Of a DNA stretch of 64,000 bases, positions 51,599-61,160 are shown one piece after another. The translations under genes and the position numbers were made by a program. The stretch's first letter is position 1, and each line of letters begins with the position of its first letter. Where the stretch lies: contig NZ_JAHBDQ010000016.1 of NCBI RefSeq assembly GCF_019956555.1, positions 50,323 through 114,322 of the forward strand, given 5' to 3'. Source of the stretch: Pseudomonas sp. A-RE-19 (GTDB lineage Bacteria > Pseudomonadota > Gammaproteobacteria > Pseudomonadales > Pseudomonadaceae). Below the pieces are notes generated by a model. The model was not told the DNA's origin, did not search any database, and saw only the letters and a program-made list of their open reading frames with translations.

Positions 51599-53365
51599 CT
51601 ATTTTTTGCCGCCCGACAAGGGTGGGGTTCGAGGCGGGATCAATCGTTTCGTCCCCATCGATTCAAACGCCGACGCCAGGCGAAGCAGCGTCGAATCGTC
51701 ATAGGCACGACCGGCAAAGGTCAGCCCGACGGGCATGCCGATGTCCGGCATGACGCCCATCGGCACAGTGACCGTGGGAACACCCAGATGGCGAATGGCA
51801 AGGTTGCCGTTGGCGACCCAGATGCCGTTGCTCCACGCGATATCCGCAGACTTCGGATCGACATCGGCATTCGCCGGGCCAACGTCGGCCACCGTCGGGA
51901 AGATCACCGCGTCGAGCCCCAACCGATCCATCCAGTCCTCAAGGTCGATTCGGCGCGTCTGTTCAAGGCCGCGTAGTCCGTCCGGCACCGTAGCGATCTG
52001 GTCCCACGGAGTGATGCCGCGCTCGGCCATCCGCACATACTCGTCCATGCCGGCGGCAAGGTCGCCCTCGCGGTTGGGCAGCGTCCCCGGGTCGTGCGGG
52101 AAAATCAGCGGTCCGTTCACATCGACCAGGCGATTGAGTGTTGGATCGCCGTTGGCCCGCAGAAAATCATCGAACGCCCAGGCCGTCAGATCCCACAATT
52201 CATGGTGGAGGAACTCCTTGGAAACGATGCCGCGATTGAACACTGTCGGCGCACCCGGACGATCACCCTCGCAATTGGAGACCAGCGGGAAATCGACCTC
52301 GACCACTTCGGCACCACAAGCTTCGAGTGCCTTGCGCGCCTGTTCCCAGAGCCCGATCACAGAGGGACGGGTGTTGATTCGCTGCCCCGTCGGACCACCG
52401 ATGCCGGGCGCATCGCTCGTGCCTGCATCGGCATCTGCGTTGATGTACATACGAGGAACGCCAAAGCGCTTTCCAGCGAGTGCATCGGTATTCGCGGCAA
52501 GCGACCCATAGGAGGCAGGACGCACCGAGGCGACACTCGGAATGGGCACCCAGGGTTGCATCCGCCACAGATCACCCCGGGTGTCGGGATCCTCCGCCAC
52601 CACCACGTCGAGCACTTCGAGCAGGTCGGCCATGGTTCTGGCAAACGGCACGACAACGTCCATGGTCGGCGTCAACGGCCAGTTCCCGCGCACCGAAATC
52701 ACCCCGCGCGAAGGCGTATAGGCGCACAAACCATTGTTCGAGGCAGGACCGCGGCCGCTCGACCAGGTTTCTTCAGCCAGGCCGAAGGCCGCGAAACTGG
52801 CGGCGGTTGCAGTACCGGCGCCGTTCGATGAGCCCGATGCGAAGGGGGCGGTGAGATAGTCAGCGTTGTACGGGCTCTCGGCACGGCCGTAGACCCCGCG
52901 CTGCATACCGCCGTTGGCCATGGGCGGCATGTTGGTCTTGCCCAGGCAGATCGCCCCGGCGGCGCGAAGCCGTTCGATGGTGAACGCATCGCGATAAGCA
53001 ATCAGGTTGGCGAAGGCGGGACTTCCGGAGGCTGCGGTAAGCCCCTTCACCAGATAACTGTCCTTGGCCGTATAGGGGATGCCATCGAGCGGACCCAGCG
53101 TCTGGCCCTTGGCCCGACGGGCATCGGACGCCTGCGCTTCGTTGAGCGCATCGGGGTTGCGAACCACCACTGCGTTGAGGGCGGTGGGCGTGTCGGGGCC
53201 GTCATAGGCATCGATCCGGGCGAGATAGGCCTGGACAAGCTCAACCGCCGTTGTCTGGCCGGATTCGAGCGCGGCACGCAGTTCGGCGATGGAAACTTCG
53301 GTGACTTCGATCATGCTGTTACCGTGGGCTGCTGATGGGTGACTTGATGTTGGGCTCAGGGACAT
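51599..53365 (-). CDS. Amidase signature family enzyme
   Basis: About 588 residues, longer than a typical amidase of 450-500. The amidase-signature core is visible: catalytic Lys in P-Y-T-A-K-D-S-Y near 105, G-K-T-N-M-P, the Ser-rich A-S-G-S-S-N-G-A-G-T near 185, and E-E-T-W-S-S-G-R-G-P-A-S near 205 where the nucleophile should lie. The last motif departs from the usual D-G-S-I-R-x-P, so activity is probable but not certain. No signal peptide. Start 53365 or 53314. It lies 165 bases after a RidA gene on the same strand; together they may serve nitrogen-compound use. Confidence 0.88.
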   Translation of the reverse strand: MSLSPTSSHPSAAHGNSMIEVTEVSIAELRAALESGQTTAVELVQAYLARIDAYDGPDTPTALNAVVVRNPDALNEAQASDARRAKGQTLGPLDGIPYTAKDSYLVKGLTAASGSPAFANLIAYRDAFTIERLRAAGAICLGKTNMPPMANGGMQRGVYGRAESPYNADYLTAPFASGSSNGAGTATAASFAAFGLAEETWSSGRGPASNNGLCAYTPSRGVISVRGNWPLTPTMDVVVPFARTMADLLEVLDVVVAEDPDTRGDLWRMQPWVPIPSVASVRPASYGSLAANTDALAGKRFGVPRMYINADADAGTSDAPGIGGPTGQRINTRPSVIGLWEQARKALEACGAEVVEVDFPLVSNCEGDRPGAPTVFNRGIVSKEFLHHELWDLTAWAFDDFLRANGDPTLNRLVDVNGPLIFPHDPGTLPNREGDLAAGMDEYVRMAERGITPWDQIATVPDGLRGLEQTRRIDLEDWMDRLGLDAVIFPTVADVGPANADVDPKSADIAWSNGIWVANGNLAIRHLGVPTVTVPMGVMPDIGMPVGLTFAGRAYDDSTLLRLASAFESMGTKRLIPPRTPPLSGGKK

Positions 53366-53530
53366 CACTTATCTCAAAATGGGTTTTCATATCGGTTCTC
53401 ATTGCACGGCATTACGTAACAGGGCCTGGAGCTACAACCTGAGTTCTGTTTAATACTATGCCGGGAACAGAGGAATCGGTGTAACGGTTCGCACGCCGTT
53501 GTCGACTTCTGGCCGGACAAGCCCACGAAC

Positions 53531-53911
53531 TCAGCCCTTGGCCGCCATCGCAGTAACTTCCACACGCATGCCTTCGACCGCCAGAGCGGCCACGCCAACG
53601 GCGGCGCGTACCGGCCAGGGCTGGGTGAAGAAGCGCTGGTAGACTTCGTTGAAGGCGGCGCGGTCGGCCATGTCGGTGAGGTAGATGGTCAGATGCAGCA
53701 CCCGGTCCATGGAACTGCCGGCGTGCTCCAGCGCTACCTTGAGCGCTTGCAGCGTGCATTCGCTTTGCAAGGTGATGTCGCCCAGCTCCAGACTGCCGTC
53801 GGCGCGGGTGGGGATTTGCGTGGAGACCAGCAGGCCGCCGAAACCGGCGACGTCGGAGGAGATGGATTCCGGGTCCGGGTCGGGGAGGAAGGTGAGGTCG
53901 TGGTTTGCCAT
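53531..53911 (-). CDS. RidA/YjgF family enamine deaminase-like protein
   Basis: A 126-residue RidA-fold protein. It contains G-G-L-L-V-S-T-Q-I-P near residue 25, then L-Q-A-L-K-V-A-L-E-H-A-G-S-S-M-D-R-V and Y-Q-R-F-F-T-Q-P-W-P-V-R-A-A-V-G-V, with the substrate-binding Arg (R102 region) that marks active deaminases. These trimeric proteins hydrolyse reactive enamines or imines. RATE: AGGAG-like ATAAGAGATCC precedes the ATG weakly (TCCAATAAGAGATCC). It is divergent from the MHS transporter and upstream of the amidase. Confidence 0.9.
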   Translation of the reverse strand: MANHDLTFLPDPDPESISSDVAGFGGLLVSTQIPTRADGSLELGDITLQSECTLQALKVALEHAGSSMDRVLHLTIYLTDMADRAAFNEVYQRFFTQPWPVRAAVGVAALAVEGMRVEVTAMAAKG

Positions 53912-54276
53912 AAGGATCTCTTATTGGAGGTGGTAAGCGGCGGTGTAGGGGGCGGCCGGCCCCCATCGTCAGCGGGCTCGGTCTGGGGCATTCAATGAGG
54001 CAATGCCTTTTGAACGGCCAGTTTACAGCCCCATCGTCGGGCTGGTCGTGAATTAGCTCGAAAAGCCGGAAGGGCGCGTTCGGCGCGGGATGGCGGGCGA
54101 GTGGATATCTGCGGGAAGCCGATTATGCTTCAAGAAACCTTCCAGTGATGTGAGGCCGTCCGCCTGTTTCCATGCTTCGCGCAATCCGTAATCCGATGAC
54201 ATCAGCCCTAGGGCCTGGGTGCGGCAAAACAGTAATGAGGTACTCCGGCCTACAACAAGAAAGACGGAGAAGACTC
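53912..54276. other. Intergenic stretch between RidA and MFS transporter genes
   Basis: A divergent 365-base region that should hold both promoters. It has a GC-rich dyad (GGGGGCGGCCGGCCCCC-like, about 53949-53966) close to the RidA start. No gene recognised. Confidence 0.45.
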
Positions 54277-55953
54277 ATGGCCGCAATCGACACTACAACC
54301 ACGGGCAGCGCGCCCAACCGAGGGATAACCAGGGAGGAGCGCAAGGTTATTTTCGCCTCGTCCCTGGGCACCGTTTTCGAATGGTATGACTTCTACCTTT
54401 ACGGCTCCCTCGCCGCGATCATCGCCAAGCACTTCTTCGCCGGCGTCAATGAGACAACGTCCTTCATCTTCGCGCTGCTCGCGTTCGCCGCGGGCTTCGC
54501 CGTACGCCCCTTCGGCGCCATTGTGTTCGGGCGACTGGGCGACATGATCGGGCGCAAGCACACGTTCCTCATCACCATTGTCATCATGGGTACATCCACT
54601 GCCGTAGTGGGTTTTCTGCCCGGCTATACGACCATCGGGGTGGCGGCGCCAGTCATCCTGATCACCCTGCGCCTGCTGCAAGGCCTGGCCCTGGGCGGTG
54701 AATACGGTGGCGCGGCGACTTACGTGGCCGAACATGCGCCGAAAGGCAAGCGCGGCTACTTCACTTCGTGGATCCAGACCACTGCGACCCTCGGTCTGTT
54801 CCTCTCGCTGCTGGTGATCCTCGCCTGCCGCACTATCCTCGGCACCGAAGCCTTCGAGGCCTGGGGCTGGCGGATTCCCTTCCTGCTGTCGATCCTGCTG
54901 CTGATCGTCTCGGTCTACATCCGCTTGCAACTCAGCGAGTCGCCGGTGTTCAAGAAGATGAAGGAAGAAGGCAAGTCTTCCATGGCACCGCTGACCGAAT
55001 CCTTCGCCCGTTGGGACAATCTCAAGATAGTGATCATGGCATTGCTCGGCGGTACCGCCGGCCAGGCCGTGGTCTGGTACACCGGGCAGTTCTACGCGCT
55101 GTTTTTCCTGCTGCAGACGCTCAAGATCGACCCGCAGACCGCCAACTATCTGATTGCCGGTTCCCTGTTGATCGGCACGCCGTTCTTCGTTGTGTTCGGC
55201 AGCCTGTCCGACCGCATCGGCCGCAAGGGAATCATCATGGCCGGCTGCATTCTCGCGGCGCTGACCTACTTCCCGATCTTCCATGCGTTGACTCAATACG
55301 GTAACCCCGACGTGTTCATCGCACAGGCGAAGAACCCGGTCACTGTGATTGCCGATCCCAGCCAGTGCTCGTTCCAGTTCGACCCGGTGGGCAAGGCCAA
55401 ATTCACCAGCTCCTGCGACCTCGCCAAGACTCTGCTGGCGAAGAAGGCCATCCCCTACAAAAACGAGAAGGCCGAAGCGGGCGCGGTCGCGCAGGTTCGC
55501 ATCGGCGACAAGGTGATCCCGAGCTTCGAGGGCACCGGCATGCCGGCCGCCGACTTCAAGACCCGCAACGATGCCTTGACCGCCACCCTCGGCACTGCCC
55601 TCAAGGACGCCGGCTACCCCGAAAAGGCCGATCCGGCCAAGACCAATTACCCGATGGTGCTGCTGCTCCTGACCATCCTGGTGATCTACGTGACCATGGT
55701 TTACGGCCCGATCGCCGCGTGGCTGGTGGAACTCTTCCCGGCGCGCATCCGCTACACCTCGATGTCGCTGCCATACCACATCGGTAACGGATGGTTCGGC
55801 GGCTTTCTGCCCACAGTGGCATTCGCGATGGTCGCGGCCACGGGGGATATCTACTACGGCCTGTGGTACCCCATCGTCATCGCCGTGATGACGGCCATTC
55901 TCGGCACTTTCTTCCTGCCGGAAACCAAGGATCGGGAAATTCATCACGCATAG
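54277..55953 (+). CDS. MHS-type MFS transporter with long loop insertion
   Basis: A 558-residue transporter of the metabolite:proton symporter family (ProP/ShiA/KgtP-like). It begins with S-S-L-G-T-V-F-E-W-Y-D-F-Y-L-Y-G and has motif A F-G-R-L-G-D-M-I-G-R-K-H and G-L-A-L-G-G-E-Y-G-G-A. Between the helices at about 330 and 460 it carries an insert of about 105 hydrophilic residues with two Cys (C-S-F-Q-F-D and S-S-C-D-L-A), which makes it longer than the usual 430-450. GGAG precedes the ATG. Substrates of the family are carboxylates, betaines or shikimate. Confidence 0.92.
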   Translation: MAAIDTTTTGSAPNRGITREERKVIFASSLGTVFEWYDFYLYGSLAAIIAKHFFAGVNETTSFIFALLAFAAGFAVRPFGAIVFGRLGDMIGRKHTFLITIVIMGTSTAVVGFLPGYTTIGVAAPVILITLRLLQGLALGGEYGGAATYVAEHAPKGKRGYFTSWIQTTATLGLFLSLLVILACRTILGTEAFEAWGWRIPFLLSILLLIVSVYIRLQLSESPVFKKMKEEGKSSMAPLTESFARWDNLKIVIMALLGGTAGQAVVWYTGQFYALFFLLQTLKIDPQTANYLIAGSLLIGTPFFVVFGSLSDRIGRKGIIMAGCILAALTYFPIFHALTQYGNPDVFIAQAKNPVTVIADPSQCSFQFDPVGKAKFTSSCDLAKTLLAKKAIPYKNEKAEAGAVAQVRIGDKVIPSFEGTGMPAADFKTRNDALTATLGTALKDAGYPEKADPAKTNYPMVLLLLTILVIYVTMVYGPIAAWLVELFPARIRYTSMSLPYHIGNGWFGGFLPTVAFAMVAATGDIYYGLWYPIVIAVMTAILGTFFLPETKDREIHHA

Positions 55954-56033
55954 GTTGGGCCGCTCACCCGTCCGAAACCTGATTCCGGGTCGGCGAGGTG
56001 AAGATTGCAGGCGCAGGTTCAACCGCCGCAATG

Positions 56034-56069
56034 AAAATGGGCGATCTCTTGGATCGCCCATTTTTTTCT
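56034..56069 (+). terminator. Rho-independent terminator after the MFS transporter
   Basis: Thirteen-base stem AAAATGGGCGATC-type: arms 56037-56046 and 56052-56061 (ATGGGCGATC / GATCGCCCAT), extended by A/T pairs and followed by a run of seven T. Confidence 0.9.
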
Positions 56070-56102
56070 TAACGCAATCATCCAGCGAGAGCGCCTGAAG
56101 CG

Positions 56103-56744
56103 TCAGCCAACGAGACTGTCTGCCAACCTCCTGGCCTGCTGAGTCGCGGCCTCACGCGCACTAAGGTCAACGTCCTCCCCCAGGATGGTTTTCTCGACAA
56201 TCACCGAGTGCACATCGCTCACTCCAATAAATTGCAGCCACGCTTCCACGTAGGGCTTCTGAAAGTCGAAGCGCTCCGCCGGCGTGATCGATTGCGCCGA
56301 AAAATCCAGGCCGCGGGCGTATATCACCACGGCGGTTTTGTTGTGCAGCATGCCCTCCAGTCCGCGTTCCGGATCAAAGCTGAACAGAATGTCTTTCTGT
56401 GACACCAAGTCGATGAAGTGCTTGAGTTTGTACGGGATGCTGAAATTCCACAGCGGCACGGACATCACCAGGACGTCCGCGCGGTGCAGGAACGCGGCCA
56501 GATCTTTCAAGGTGTTCCAGGCGTCCTGCTGCGCCGGAGTCAAGGGGGTGCCATTAAGCCCAGCGTATTTGGCGTCCATGGCAAGCTCGTCGAATTCCGG
56601 CAAAACCCTGTTCCAAAGATCGAGGGTGATGATTTCGGTATCTGAGGTGTTTTCTTGATAACGCGCAATGAAGCGGCGGGCGACTTCAAGGGAGGCCGAC
56701 CGCTGTTTGCGCGGGGAACATTCGATATGCAGAAGGGTGGTCAT
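56103..56744 (-). CDS. azoR: FMN-dependent NADH azoreductase
   Basis: A 213-residue flavodoxin-fold azoreductase. H-I-E-C-S-P-R-K-Q-R-S-A-S is the FMN phosphate loop at 6-18, V-P-L-W-N-F-S-I-P-Y-K-L-K-H-F-I-D is the family signature near 95, and A-R-G-L-D-F near 145. It reduces azo dyes and quinones with NADH. The ATG at 56744 is chosen because T-T-L-L-H-I-E-C-S-P is the usual N-terminus; an in-frame start 33 bases earlier is unlikely. Divergent from a LysR gene. Confidence 0.93.
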   Translation of the reverse strand: MTTLLHIECSPRKQRSASLEVARRFIARYQENTSDTEIITLDLWNRVLPEFDELAMDAKYAGLNGTPLTPAQQDAWNTLKDLAAFLHRADVLVMSVPLWNFSIPYKLKHFIDLVSQKDILFSFDPERGLEGMLHNKTAVVIYARGLDFSAQSITPAERFDFQKPYVEAWLQFIGVSDVHSVIVEKTILGEDVDLSAREAATQQARRLADSLVG

Positions 56745-56841
56745 GGAGTGTCTCGGTCGGTGGGGAATTTGGAACATTGCAACATAGTTTTATTTGGAAT
56801 ATAAATTGTGAATAAATAAACAATTAATCACGAATACAACT

Positions 56842-57696
56842 ATGTTCGATGTTCTGTTGTTAAAAACATTCGTCACCGTCGTCGATGAAGAAGGTTTCAG
56901 TCGCGCAGCCGAAAAGCTGCACCTGACCCAATCTGCGGTCAGCGGTCACTTGCGGCGACTGGAAGAACAGGTCGGTAAACCGCTGTTGAAGCGTACGACC
57001 CGTTCCCAGCAATTGACGCCCGATGGTGAGCGCCTGATCGCTTATGCGCGGACGATCCTCGCGCTGAACCGTGATGCCTGGGCGCAACTGACGCGCACGC
57101 CGTTTCACGGGCGGGTGCGGATCGGGGTGTCGGAGGATTTTGTCGAAGTGCGGTTACTGCGGGCTTTTCAGGATTTCGCGACGCAGTACCCGGGCATGGA
57201 AATCGACGTGCAGGTGGGCATTCCTGGTACGTTGCTGAGCCTGATGAAGCAAGGCGATCTGGAGCTGGTCATCGGTTCTCTGTGCGAAACCAGCGAAGCA
57301 GGGTTGCTACTGTGGCAAGAACCGCTGGTGTGGGCCTGGTCGGCGCAACCCGTCACCCAGTTACCGACACCGTTGCCGCTGGCGCTGTTCCCTGAGCCCT
57401 GTCCTTATCGTGAGATAGCGCTGAGGCGGCTGGCTCAGGCAGGGATTGCCCAACGTACGGCGATGTCATGCACCAGCACCGCCGGGTTGCGGGCGGCGGC
57501 GTTGGCTGGTTTTGCGGTGGCGCCGATGACGGTCAGTCAATTGGGGTTGGGACTGGCGGCTCTGGGTGCGGAACAAGGGTTGCCGGATCTGCCGGATGCG
57601 CAGTTTCGGTTGTTTACCTCTGCTGACGCGGATCAGGCGATTGTGGCAGCGCTCTCTCAGCTCATTGTGGAGTATTGCTCCACGCGAAGGGCTTGA
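56842..57696 (+). CDS. LysR-family transcriptional regulator
   Basis: A 284-residue LysR regulator (F-V-T-V-V-D-E-E-G-F-S-R-A-A-E-K-L-H-L-T, then G-H-L-R-R-L-E-E-Q-V-G-K-P-L-L-K-R-T-T-R), with an effector domain from about 90. It is divergent from the azoreductase gene over 97 AT-rich bases containing ATTGTGAAT/ATTAATCAC-like dyads, so it probably activates azoreductase under quinone or azo stress. Confidence 0.93.
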   Translation: MFDVLLLKTFVTVVDEEGFSRAAEKLHLTQSAVSGHLRRLEEQVGKPLLKRTTRSQQLTPDGERLIAYARTILALNRDAWAQLTRTPFHGRVRIGVSEDFVEVRLLRAFQDFATQYPGMEIDVQVGIPGTLLSLMKQGDLELVIGSLCETSEAGLLLWQEPLVWAWSAQPVTQLPTPLPLALFPEPCPYREIALRRLAQAGIAQRTAMSCTSTAGLRAAALAGFAVAPMTVSQLGLGLAALGAEQGLPDLPDAQFRLFTSADADQAIVAALSQLIVEYCSTRRA

Positions 57697-57798
57697 CAGT
57701 CATCGGTAACAAATTCGGGGAGTAGGGGGCTGCGGGCTTCATTCCACATCAACCCGACGGTGTTGCCCGGCAAAATCCGCTCGATGCCTTGTCCGCCA

Positions 57799-58887
57799 CT
57801 AAACACTTTCCGGTACGTCAATCTGCAGCGAAAGCATGAACTTCGCTGCGTTGTCCGACGCTGGATCTATCGCCGCGTCCACCATGGTCCTGACTGCCGT
57901 TTGCGCCAGTGCCTCGACGGGATGTGACAGCACGGCTTGAACGATGCCGTCACGCAGGGCGGCCCGGGTGATGGGGGTCAGGTCGTGACACACCACGACG
58001 GGCAGCGCGATGCGCTGGGCTTTCAGTTCGCGCAGGGCGCTGATGACGCCTTCGATACCGCCGCCCGCGACATACAGGCCGATGAGGTCGGGCTGGCTGG
58101 TCAGCAGGTCGAGCGTGCCGGCATAGGCGAACTCTTCATCCTCCAGGGTCAGGCGCGTCGCCAGTAATTCCCAGTCCTGGGGTTGTTCCGACAGGAAAGA
58201 ACGCCAACTCATTTCGCACAGCTCCTGGCACTGAAAGCGCTGGGTGCCGACCATCACGGCCACAGGTCCCGGTTGCGCGGCCAGGTGCTTGATGAACCAG
58301 CCGGCGGTCCGGCCCATGGCGCGGTTGTCGACACCGACATAACCGGCACCGGCCGAGGCGCTCAACTCGGACACCAGAGCGACCACGGGAATGCCCGCCG
58401 CTCGCAACTGTGCCATGGCCTCGCGCACGGCCGGATGATCAGCGGCCACCACGCCCAGGGCATCGACTTCGCCTTTCAGTTTGAGGATGCGTTCTGCGGT
58501 GGCGGCCGGGGCCAGGTCATCGATGTAGTGGATCATTACCCGAACCTGTGCCCGCACGCTGGTCGTCGCAGCCTCGGCCAGGGCCTTGGCCAGCCCCTGA
58601 TAAAACGCCACGCCACGCTTTTGCAGCAGGAACCCCAACCGCACCGTCGGGCGCTGCTGCAGCACGCGTTGTTCGATCACATTACGTCCGTAGAAACCGA
58701 GTCGGGCGGCGGCCTCGGCGATGCGTTGCGCGGTATCGGCGCGCACATTGGCTCGCAGGTTCATCACCCGGTCCACGGTGGACAGGCTCACTCCGGCGGC
58801 CAGGGCCACGTCTTCCATGGTTGAACGACGACCGAGCGGGTTGCCGGCTTCTGACAAGGAATGCTCTGACCAAGAATCTTCTGACAT
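57799..58887 (-). CDS. LacI-family transcriptional repressor
   Basis: A 362-residue LacI regulator with a 20-residue leader before the helix-turn-helix (T-M-E-D-V-A-L-A-A-G-V-S-L-S-T-V-D-R-V-M). The hinge helix region is atypical: the common L-N-x-K-P-x-V-S is replaced by L-R-A-N-V-R. The C-terminal part is a periplasmic sugar-binding-like domain with G-V-D-N-R-A-M-G. It is divergent from the sugar isomerase and Gfo/Idh genes and should repress them. Confidence 0.93.
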   Translation of the reverse strand: MSEDSWSEHSLSEAGNPLGRRSTMEDVALAAGVSLSTVDRVMNLRANVRADTAQRIAEAAARLGFYGRNVIEQRVLQQRPTVRLGFLLQKRGVAFYQGLAKALAEAATTSVRAQVRVMIHYIDDLAPAATAERILKLKGEVDALGVVAADHPAVREAMAQLRAAGIPVVALVSELSASAGAGYVGVDNRAMGRTAGWFIKHLAAQPGPVAVMVGTQRFQCQELCEMSWRSFLSEQPQDWELLATRLTLEDEEFAYAGTLDLLTSQPDLIGLYVAGGGIEGVISALRELKAQRIALPVVVCHDLTPITRAALRDGIVQAVLSHPVEALAQTAVRTMVDAAIDPASDNAAKFMLSLQIDVPESV

Positions 58888-59025
58888 GAAATGAAAGCCT
58901 ATCTGAAGCTTTTGACGGGTTTTGACAGGTTATGCCGAGGGACTATAGCAGCCGTGGACCTGCTCACCTTAGGATTTCTTCGAGCCAGACAACGCGACTC
59001 ATAACAATAATCATCGGAGCCCGAC

Positions 59026-59949
59026 ATGACCCTCCACATCTCCACCGCGCCTTGTTGCTGGGGCGTAGACGACGTCAACAATCCTCATCTGCCAGCGTGG
59101 CAACAGGTCCTTGGCGAAGCGGCGCAAGCGGGGTATCGCGGCATTGAACTGGGGCCATACGGCTACCTTCCGCAAGACGCTGTCGCGGTAGGCCCGGTAC
59201 TGGCCGAACAGGGCCTGCACGTGGTGGCCGGCACGGTGTTCGACGATCTGGTCGACCCGGCCAATCTGCCTGATCTGCTGGAGCAAACCCGAAATATCTG
59301 TGCGTTGCTAAAGCAGTTGCCGGCGATACCACTGGAGCCAGGGCAACGCTTTGCCATGCCCTGTCTGGTGGTGATCGATTGGGGGCATGAGGAACGCGAT
59401 TACGCCGCCGGCCACTCCGAACGCGCACCGCGTCTGGCGCCCGATGCCTGGCGGGGCATGATGGCCCACATCCGCGCCATCGCTGAGCTGGCATGGACGG
59501 AATATGGCATCCGCACGGTGATTCATCCGCACGCCGGGGGCTACATCGAGTTCGCTGACGAGTTGGCTCGACTGGTCGAAGACATCCCCGACGAAGTGGC
59601 CGGCCTCTGTCTGGACACCGGCCATCTGTACTACGCCGGCATGGACCCGGTGCAGACCCTGCGTCAGTACGCGGACCGCGTGGATTACCTGCATTTCAAA
59701 GACATCGATCAGGCCGTGTTCGATCAGGTACTGGGCGAACACATCACCTTCTTTGCCGCGTGCGCAAAAGGCGTGATGTGCCCGATCGGCCAGGGCGTCA
59801 TCGACTACCGCGCCTTGCGCGACCTGATCACCGAGATCGGTTATCAGGGTTACATCACGGTCGAGCAAGAACGTGATCCCCGTAACGCCCATGGCAGTTT
59901 GCGCGACGTGGCTGCCAGCCGTGCCTACCTGTCTCGGGCAGGTTTCTGA
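59026..59949 (+). CDS. Sugar phosphate isomerase/epimerase family (IolE-like TIM barrel)
   Basis: A 307-residue TIM-barrel protein of the AP-endonuclease 2 superfamily. Its opening (S-T-A-P-C-C-W-G-V-D-D, then A-G-Y-R-G-I-E-L-G-P-Y-G) recalls IolE, the inosose dehydratase. Likely metal ligands are in V-I-H-P-H-A-G-G-Y-I-E near 165, C-L-D-T-G-H-L near 198, and H-F-K-D near 228. It could isomerise or dehydrate a sugar or cyclitol. The ATG at 59026 follows CCCGAC, a weak ribosome site. First gene of a two-gene unit with the Gfo/Idh oxidoreductase. Confidence 0.88.
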   Translation: MTLHISTAPCCWGVDDVNNPHLPAWQQVLGEAAQAGYRGIELGPYGYLPQDAVAVGPVLAEQGLHVVAGTVFDDLVDPANLPDLLEQTRNICALLKQLPAIPLEPGQRFAMPCLVVIDWGHEERDYAAGHSERAPRLAPDAWRGMMAHIRAIAELAWTEYGIRTVIHPHAGGYIEFADELARLVEDIPDEVAGLCLDTGHLYYAGMDPVQTLRQYADRVDYLHFKDIDQAVFDQVLGEHITFFAACAKGVMCPIGQGVIDYRALRDLITEIGYQGYITVEQERDPRNAHGSLRDVAASRAYLSRAGF

Positions 59950-59974
59950 TTCCTCTCATGCGAAGGATTTATCG

Positions 59975-61144
59975 ATGATCAATGGCAGCAAGCGTATTCC
60001 CCAACCGATCCGTTGGGCCATGGTGGGCGGTGGACGTGACAGTCAGATCGGCTACATCCATCGTTCGGCGGCGCTGCGCGATCAGTCGTTTGTACTGGTG
60101 GCCGGCGCCTTCGACCTGGACCCGCAGCGCGGTCGGGACTTCGGCGTGCAACTGGGGGTCGACCCCGAGCGTTGCTATGCCGACTATCGCCGTCTGTTCG
60201 AGGGCGAGGCCGGGCGGGCGGATGGCATCCAGGCCGTTTCCGTGGCGACGCCCAATGGCACCCACTTTGAAATCACCAAGGCCGCTCTGGAAGCGGGGCT
60301 GCATGTGGTCTGTGAAAAACCATTGTGCTTCACGCTCGAGGAGGCGCAGACCCTGCGGGAAATCGCGTTGTCCCGAAACCGGATAGTGGGGGTGACCTAC
60401 GGCTACGCCGGACACCAGCTGATCGAGCAGGCTCGGGAAATGATTGCCCGGGGCGAGTTGGGTGAGGTGCGCATGGTGCACATGCAGTTTGCCCATGGCT
60501 TCCACTGTGAGGCGGTCGAGGCGCAGAGCGAGGCGACCCAATGGCGGGTCGATCCGCGCCTCGCCGGCCCCAGCTACGTGCTGGGAGACGTCGGCACCCA
60601 TCCGCTGTACCTGTCGGAAGTCATGCTGCCCGACCTCAAAATCAAAAGGCTGCTGTGCACGCGGCAGAGCTTCGTCAAAAGCCGCGCGCCGCTTGAGGAC
60701 AACGCCTACACACTGATGGAATACGAAGGCGGGGCGATGGGCAGTTTATGGTCAAGTGCGGTGAACGCCGGCTCGATGCATGGCCAGAAAATTCGCGTGA
60801 TCGGCTCCAGGGCCAGCCTTGAATGGTGGGACGAGCGACCAAACCAACTGTCATTCGAAGTCCAGGGCCAACCCGCCCAAGTGTTGGAGCGCGGGATGGG
60901 TTATCTGCATCCCCACGCGTTGCTCGATGACCGGATCGGCGCCGGGCACCCGGAAGGGCTGTTCGACGCCTGGGCCAACCTCTACTACCGTTTTGCCCTG
61001 GCCATGGACGCCGCCAACCGCGGCGATCATGAATTGCTCGCGACGCTGCGTTATCCGGATATCAATGCCGGTGTCGAAGGCGTGCGCTGGGTCGAGCGTT
61101 GCGTTCGTTCCGCGGACCTGGGTGGGGTGTGGGTCGATTATTGA
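59975..61144 (+). CDS. Gfo/Idh/MocA-family oxidoreductase
   Basis: A 389-residue NAD(P)-dependent dehydrogenase. M-V-G-G-G-R-D-S-Q-I-G-Y-I-H is the Rossmann loop near 15-28, and C-E-K-P-L near 110 holds the catalytic Lys. G-D-V-G-T-H-P near 205 belongs to the C-terminal substrate domain. Family members oxidise cyclitols and sugars such as inositol. AAGGA lies a few bases before the ATG at 59975, 25 bases after the isomerase stop. With the LacI repressor it forms a cyclitol or rare-sugar use locus; no transporter is adjacent. Confidence 0.93.
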   Translation: MINGSKRIPQPIRWAMVGGGRDSQIGYIHRSAALRDQSFVLVAGAFDLDPQRGRDFGVQLGVDPERCYADYRRLFEGEAGRADGIQAVSVATPNGTHFEITKAALEAGLHVVCEKPLCFTLEEAQTLREIALSRNRIVGVTYGYAGHQLIEQAREMIARGELGEVRMVHMQFAHGFHCEAVEAQSEATQWRVDPRLAGPSYVLGDVGTHPLYLSEVMLPDLKIKRLLCTRQSFVKSRAPLEDNAYTLMEYEGGAMGSLWSSAVNAGSMHGQKIRVIGSRASLEWWDERPNQLSFEVQGQPAQVLERGMGYLHPHALLDDRIGAGHPEGLFDAWANLYYRFALAMDAANRGDHELLATLRYPDINAGVEGVRWVERCVRSADLGGVWVDY

Positions 61145-61160
61145 CGCTTCGCAGGCTGTA

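Noticed and set aside
54250..56061. A 603-codon open frame on the - strand opposite the MHS transporter
   Set aside because: The + strand has a clear MFS protein with ribosome site and terminator; the - strand frame even runs through that terminator.
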